NCBI GenBank assembly: GCA_002348365.1
Contig: DEBC01000034.1
Location: forward strand, 1,026 to 7,371
Direction: 5' to 3'
DNA: 6,346 bases
DNA from: Alphaproteobacteria bacterium UBA2966
Lineage (GTDB): Bacteria; Pseudomonadota; Alphaproteobacteria; UBA2966
How positions within the stretch are numbered: the stretch's first letter is position 1; every line of letters starts with the position of its first letter. The translations under genes were made by a program, and so were the position numbers. Of the stretch, positions 5,225 to 6,346 are shown piece by piece. The notes below the pieces were generated by a model. It was not told the DNA's origin. It saw only the letters and a list, made by a program, of their open reading frames with translations, and did not search any database.

Positions 5225-6262
5225 CTAATTGACGTCGAAGATGATTACATTACCGTCCCTTTGTCCTACCGCAAGCTTGCCACCCTCGCACCACTGCATG
5301 CAACTTGCAGGTGATGAAAGCGGAAGGCCACCTATGACGTCGTCTTGCTTCACTGGATCCCACAAAAATAGTAGACCATCGGCATCTGCCGACGCCAGCA
5401 ACTCCCCATCGGGCTGAAACGTTAACTGAGTCACCTTGTTGGAATGCCCTTGGTGTTGCCGAGGTTTGCGGTCCGCCGGCCCTTTTCCGCTACAATCCCA
5501 TAAAAAAATCGATGTGCCGCCCCCGGTAGCCAACCATCTCCCGCTTGGATCCCAACTCAACTCCATTACCTTGGTGGGGAACCCCTGCATCTGCGCATCC
5601 TGGCCGGATTTTACATGCCAAAAATGGACTGTCGAATCTTGTTCGCCCGTGGCAATGTACTTGGTGTCGGGACTCCATGACAGCGTAAGGCTCGAACCTT
5701 TCCAGGTGTATTTCCGTGGTCGGTGTTGTTTGCCAGGTACGTGCACAGTTATCCCGTTGTAGGCAGCCGCTGCTACCCCGGACCCGTCGGGGTTCCATCC
5801 TAAATCGGCGACAGTACTAGAGTGTTCGGAGGATTCATAAAAAGGCTCGCGATTGTCGTTCCAAACTTTCAGGTGCTTACCCGCCGCCGTTGCTAATAAA
5901 TTGCGACGAGGATTGTAGATGGCTTTAGAGACCCACGAATCGCCCGCACGTAAACTGCACAATAATTGCCCCGATTCTGCCGCCCAACATTTTACCAGCC
6001 CATCGTGCCCGGCAGTAGCAAATTCCGTCCCATCTGGGCACCAAGACAGCGAATTAGCGCCACCGGCATGTTGACCAATGAGGTTGAAGCGTGCCGAATT
6101 GTCGTGATAGTCGATGAGGAATACCGAACCTTCCACAGTTACCGCGCCGAGTTTGGAGGCATCAGGGGACCAAGCTACTTCGATTATGTAGTCGCTCAGG
6201 GCGACCCGTGAGGACTCCGAGAGTAGTTCCGTTTCGAGCGTGGAAAGATCTACGTCAGACAT
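5225..6262 (-). CDS. WD40-repeat beta-propeller protein
   Basis: A 345-residue protein made almost wholly of WD40-like units, so probably a seven- or eight-bladed propeller acting as a cytosolic protein-binding scaffold; no signal peptide or membrane segment is seen. I count about eight units, recognisable by x-W-S/N/D-P-D/S-G followed by LATxxxD/G and ending in W or D: EVAWSPDASKL, SLSWCPDGTEF, AIYNPRRNLL, DLGWNPDGSGV, TLSWSPDTKYI, ELSWDPSGRWL, QLTFQPDGELL and a C-terminal MQWCEGGKL. No enzymatic domain is attached. ATG 6262-6260 has AGGA 8 nt upstream and lies inside the last codons of the preceding GTPase gene (13-nt overlap), so the two are almost surely co-transcribed and translationally coupled. 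That suggests the propeller works with the GTPase, for example presenting client proteins (inference). Its ligand is unknown. It uses visibly more AT-rich codons than the flavoprotein at 234-1421. Confidence 0.9.
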   Translation of the reverse strand: MSDVDLSTLETELLSESSRVALSDYIIEVAWSPDASKLGAVTVEGSVFLIDYHDNSARFNLIGQHAGGANSLSWCPDGTEFATAGHDGLVKCWAAESGQLLCSLRAGDSWVSKAIYNPRRNLLATAAGKHLKVWNDNREPFYESSEHSSTVADLGWNPDGSGVAAAAYNGITVHVPGKQHRPRKYTWKGSSLTLSWSPDTKYIATGEQDSTVHFWHVKSGQDAQMQGFPTKVMELSWDPSGRWLATGGGTSIFLWDCSGKGPADRKPRQHQGHSNKVTQLTFQPDGELLASADADGLLFLWDPVKQDDVIGGLPLSSPASCMQWCEGGKLAVGQRDGNVIIFDVN

Positions 6263-6346
6263 GTGCTAAATCCTGCAGTAAGCGCTCCGCGATCTAAGTT
6301 ACGACCGATAAAGATCAATGAGTTGCTACGCTCTCCCTCGCGCCAG
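6250..6346 (-). CDS. C-terminal end of a second COG0523/CobW-type GTPase (partial)
   Basis: The minus-strand frame entering at 6345 encodes 31 residues ending at TAG 6252-6250: WREGERSNSLIFIGRN then LDRGALTAGFSTCLT. It matches the end of the CobW-C domain, and the ZigA-type protein in this window gives an internal comparison: its YGDRRQALVFIGQRIDETALRTRIDACLL aligns with shared features R..LxFIGxxxDxxAL......CL. The GTPase domain lies beyond the window, so whether the CxCC and Walker motifs are intact cannot be seen. The gene overlaps the WD40 start by 13 nt. A CobW-C tail is short evidence, but the motif is distinctive and position-correct relative to the stop. Confidence 0.75.
   Translation of the reverse strand, partial: WREGERSNSLIFIGRNLDRGALTAGFSTCLT

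Overview
The window looks like a bacterial, probably proteobacterial, zinc-homeostasis locus of moderate GC content. The organism is inferred only from protein style: a ZigA-type COG0523 GTPase, a short Fur-family repressor with an HHHH motif, and good sigma-70-like promoters. I cannot name a genus. All recognisable genes lie on the minus strand, so transcription runs from high to low coordinates.

Reading in that direction, 6346-6250 is the C-terminal tail of a COG0523/CobW-type GTPase whose body lies outside the window. Its last codons overlap the start of a WD40 beta-propeller gene (6262-5225). About 580 bp with no convincing gene follow (5224-4643); they hold one strong promoter, a clean hairpin and weak gene-remnant candidates. 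Next comes a Fur-family regulator, probably Zur (4642-4262, GTG start, perfect Shine-Dalgarno). A 249-bp gap then carries a sigma-70-like promoter whose -10 element and spacer are covered by a perfect 12+12 bp inverted repeat (4110-4139), the likely Zur operator.

This promoter drives a tight four-gene operon: a ZigA-type zinc metallochaperone GTPase (4012-2768); a two-Rossmann flavoprotein that starts at TTG in a 4-nt TTGA overlap and ends in a Cys-rich tail (2771-1644); a small two-helix membrane protein in an ATGCTGA overlap (1650-1423); and a second, unrelated-looking FAD/NAD(P) oxidoreductase 1 nt further on (1421-234). The last 233 bases of the window hold no gene I can recognise.

Working model (inference): under zinc shortage Zur leaves the operator, and the cell makes a zinc-delivering GTPase together with two NAD(P)H-dependent flavoproteins and a membrane peptide. 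The second GTPase with its WD40 partner, encoded upstream, is probably a related metal-trafficking module. The combination of a COG0523 GTPase, two flavoproteins and a small membrane protein under one Zur-type operator is the most interesting candidate system here, as is the overlapping GTPase/WD40 pair.
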